The notes beneath the pieces are model-generated. The model did no database searches. It was not told the DNA's origin and worked only from the letters and a program-made list of their open reading frames with translations. This document shows, piece after piece, positions 62,889 through 64,000 of a DNA stretch of 64,000 bases (the first letter of the stretch is position 1; each line of letters opens with the position of its first letter). The DNA is from JAJRVM01 sp041752115. Its GTDB lineage: Bacteria; Planctomycetota; Planctomycetia; Pirellulales; Pirellulaceae. Position numbers and translations under genes: made by a program. Where the stretch lies: positions 1-64,000 of the forward strand of contig JBGSHS010000166.1 in assembly GCA_041752115.1 (NCBI GenBank), in the 5' to 3' direction.

Positions 62889-64000
62889 TCAATATTCTTC
62901 AGCCTCACGCGGTGCGACGATCAAATCGACCGGCAATTCCAGATGGCCGACACGCGGATGGTCAAATTCCATGCGAATCAGACCAAGTTTGTTGGGAGCC
63001 AGACGGAAGGTGGGCGCATCTTTGGGGAGATCGATATACAGGTCATAGAGTCCCACATCGGCTTGCTGATCGATTTCATGCGGCTCAACCCGCACCTGCA
63101 GGAAATCAGGATTGGTTTTGATCTGGCGTACGATCAGGTTCTTTTCCGGGTCGCGCAGCTTCAACAACAGTTTCAGGGACGCCCCTTGACCCTGCGTGAT
63201 TCGTCCCATCAGGATCGTTCCCTTCACATCGACGTCGGGGCCATAGACGCAGAGACGCCGCAAGACCTTGGCCTGGATATGCAGTTCACAATCGGCCTCC
63301 GTCGGATTCTCGCACCCGCGGCAACGCGCCACGATCTGCACCGGAACCGAGAGGTAGCCCTCTTCCAGATCGTCTGGCAGTGTCACCGTCAGTCGTTTGG
63401 CTGAGGTGGCGTGGAGTGCCTGCAGGTCTTCCGGGGAAGCGTCCTCCCAAGTGCATGTGATGCCTGGGCGAGCGGGGGTGACTTCGGTCAATTCGAGATC
63501 GTCCCATACCTGGGACAGAACCAGTGTGCTCGCCGACGCAGTCTGACCGGGCTCAATGCGCGAAAATACCAGCTCGGGGGGTTCGCAGCGCAGGAGCGCC
63601 TCAACTTCCCCCTTGATCTTCAACTGGACGACTTTCTGGCGAGGATCGTTGGTGTAGATCGTCGCGCTGTGATTGTACTCCAGATCACGACCCGTATTGA
63701 ATCGCACCGCGACAGTCGTCATTTCGCCGGGGGCCAGCGTCCGATTGTTCAGGCGGGCCATCGTGCACTTGCAGGTGGTCGGCCCTTCGGTCAGTTCAAG
63801 TGGCCCGTCACCCACATTACGAATGACGAAAGAGTGCTCGTGACTTGTCAGGGGATCCAGTCGCCCGAAGTCATGAACATCCCCTTCCACATGCACACGC
63901 GGACCGGGCGCTGCCGCTTCTCGGTGCAGCTGAGCCACACTGATCAAACGCGGCGTCTTAATCACCGTGCCGTCCGGCGTGATCTCGGTTTGCGCCGTGT
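62889..64000 (-). CDS. DUF1573-type protein, N-terminus cut by window edge
   Basis: The leftward frame has no stop up to the right edge (it reads AQTEITPDGTVIKTPRL before the first GTG), so it begins outside. It holds DUF1573-like immunoglobulin repeats: HVEGDVHDFGRLDPLTSHEHSFVIRNVG, TTCKCTMARLNNRTLAPGEMTTVAVRFN and TNDPRQKVVQLKIKGEV, in pieces. Two CxC-type cysteines (CKC) are in the first repeat. These domains are exported and often linked to surface structures. It precedes the PilM fusion and the DUF1559 lipoprotein on the strand. Confidence 0.87.
   Translation of the reverse strand, partial: TAQTEITPDGTVIKTPRLISVAQLHREAAAPGPRVHVEGDVHDFGRLDPLTSHEHSFVIRNVGDGPLELTEGPTTCKCTMARLNNRTLAPGEMTTVAVRFNTGRDLEYNHSATIYTNDPRQKVVQLKIKGEVEALLRCEPPELVFSRIEPGQTASASTLVLSQVWDDLELTEVTPARPGITCTWEDASPEDLQALHATSAKRLTVTLPDDLEEGYLSVPVQIVARCRGCENPTEADCELHIQAKVLRRLCVYGPDVDVKGTILMGRITQGQGASLKLLLKLRDPEKNLIVRQIKTNPDFLQVRVEPHEIDQQADVGLYDLYIDLPKDAPTFRLAPNKLGLIRMEFDHPRVGHLELPVDLIVAPREAEEY

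Overview
The window looks like part of a chromosome from a member of the Planctomycetota. The DNA is GC-rich and almost fully coding. It carries several families typical of that phylum: a DUF1559-like secreted protein, a DUF1573-type protein, an LEPR-XLL-like N-terminus, GYF_2 and zinc-ribbon membrane proteins, an ExbB/ExbD/ExbD/TPR cluster, and ECF sigma factors each followed by a Ser/Thr kinase. Shine-Dalgarno sites are patchy. I cannot fix the genus, although the Pirellulales side of the phylum is plausible. I see no prophage, insertion sequence, CRISPR array, rRNA or tRNA.

Layout. 1-6144 is a leftward operon: a SP-bearing protein, ExbB, two ExbD, a large TPR protein and a truncated hypothetical. 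6571-9642 holds a putative lipoprotein, a YugP-type zinc peptidase and a small membrane protein. 10351-13393 is thiS-thiG followed by an overlapping DinG-type helicase. 13478-20990 has a GYF/TM2 protein, hisF, a canonical PilT, a membrane-anchored GspE/PilB homologue that has lost its ATPase motifs, a CvpA-like protein and two membrane proteins. 21318-29065 has a Ca/cation antiporter, a globin-coupled histidine kinase, a matrixin-like metalloprotease and a large secreted protein. 29123-33510 has a sugar isomerase-like protein, rsmE, an ExeA-type ATPase and two small membrane proteins. 33781-36991 has a DUF4105-like lipoprotein, a WYL-type regulator and an LEPR-XLL-like protein.

37377-45832 contains two leftward ECF sigma/kinase pairs, with a rightward ABC exporter pair between them. 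45884-50170 has a PQQ-type sugar dehydrogenase, a secreted isomerase-like protein, a small secreted protein, a single-domain globin and a universal stress protein. 50711-58056 has an NtrC-type regulator, a GYF/zinc-ribbon protein, a beta-CASP nuclease, an epimerase-like protein, a small 24-residue-repeat protein and a tandem GGDEF protein. 58301-64000 is a leftward cluster of DUF1573, a zinc-ribbon/PilM fusion and a DUF1559/TPR lipoprotein.

Themes. Energised envelope machines (ExbBD, the type IV pilus-like ATPase pair, PilM) recur together with TPR and lipoprotein partners. Heme-based gas sensing or handling appears twice, as a protoglobin kinase and a free globin next to a stress protein. 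Signal transduction is dense, with two kinases, two ECF factors, a histidine kinase, an enhancer-binding regulator and a diguanylate cyclase. The most unusual items are the pseudo-ATPase GspE homologue beside an intact PilT, the DinG-type helicase lacking one iron-sulphur cysteine, the kinase with DFN in place of DFG, and the 24-residue-repeat protein.
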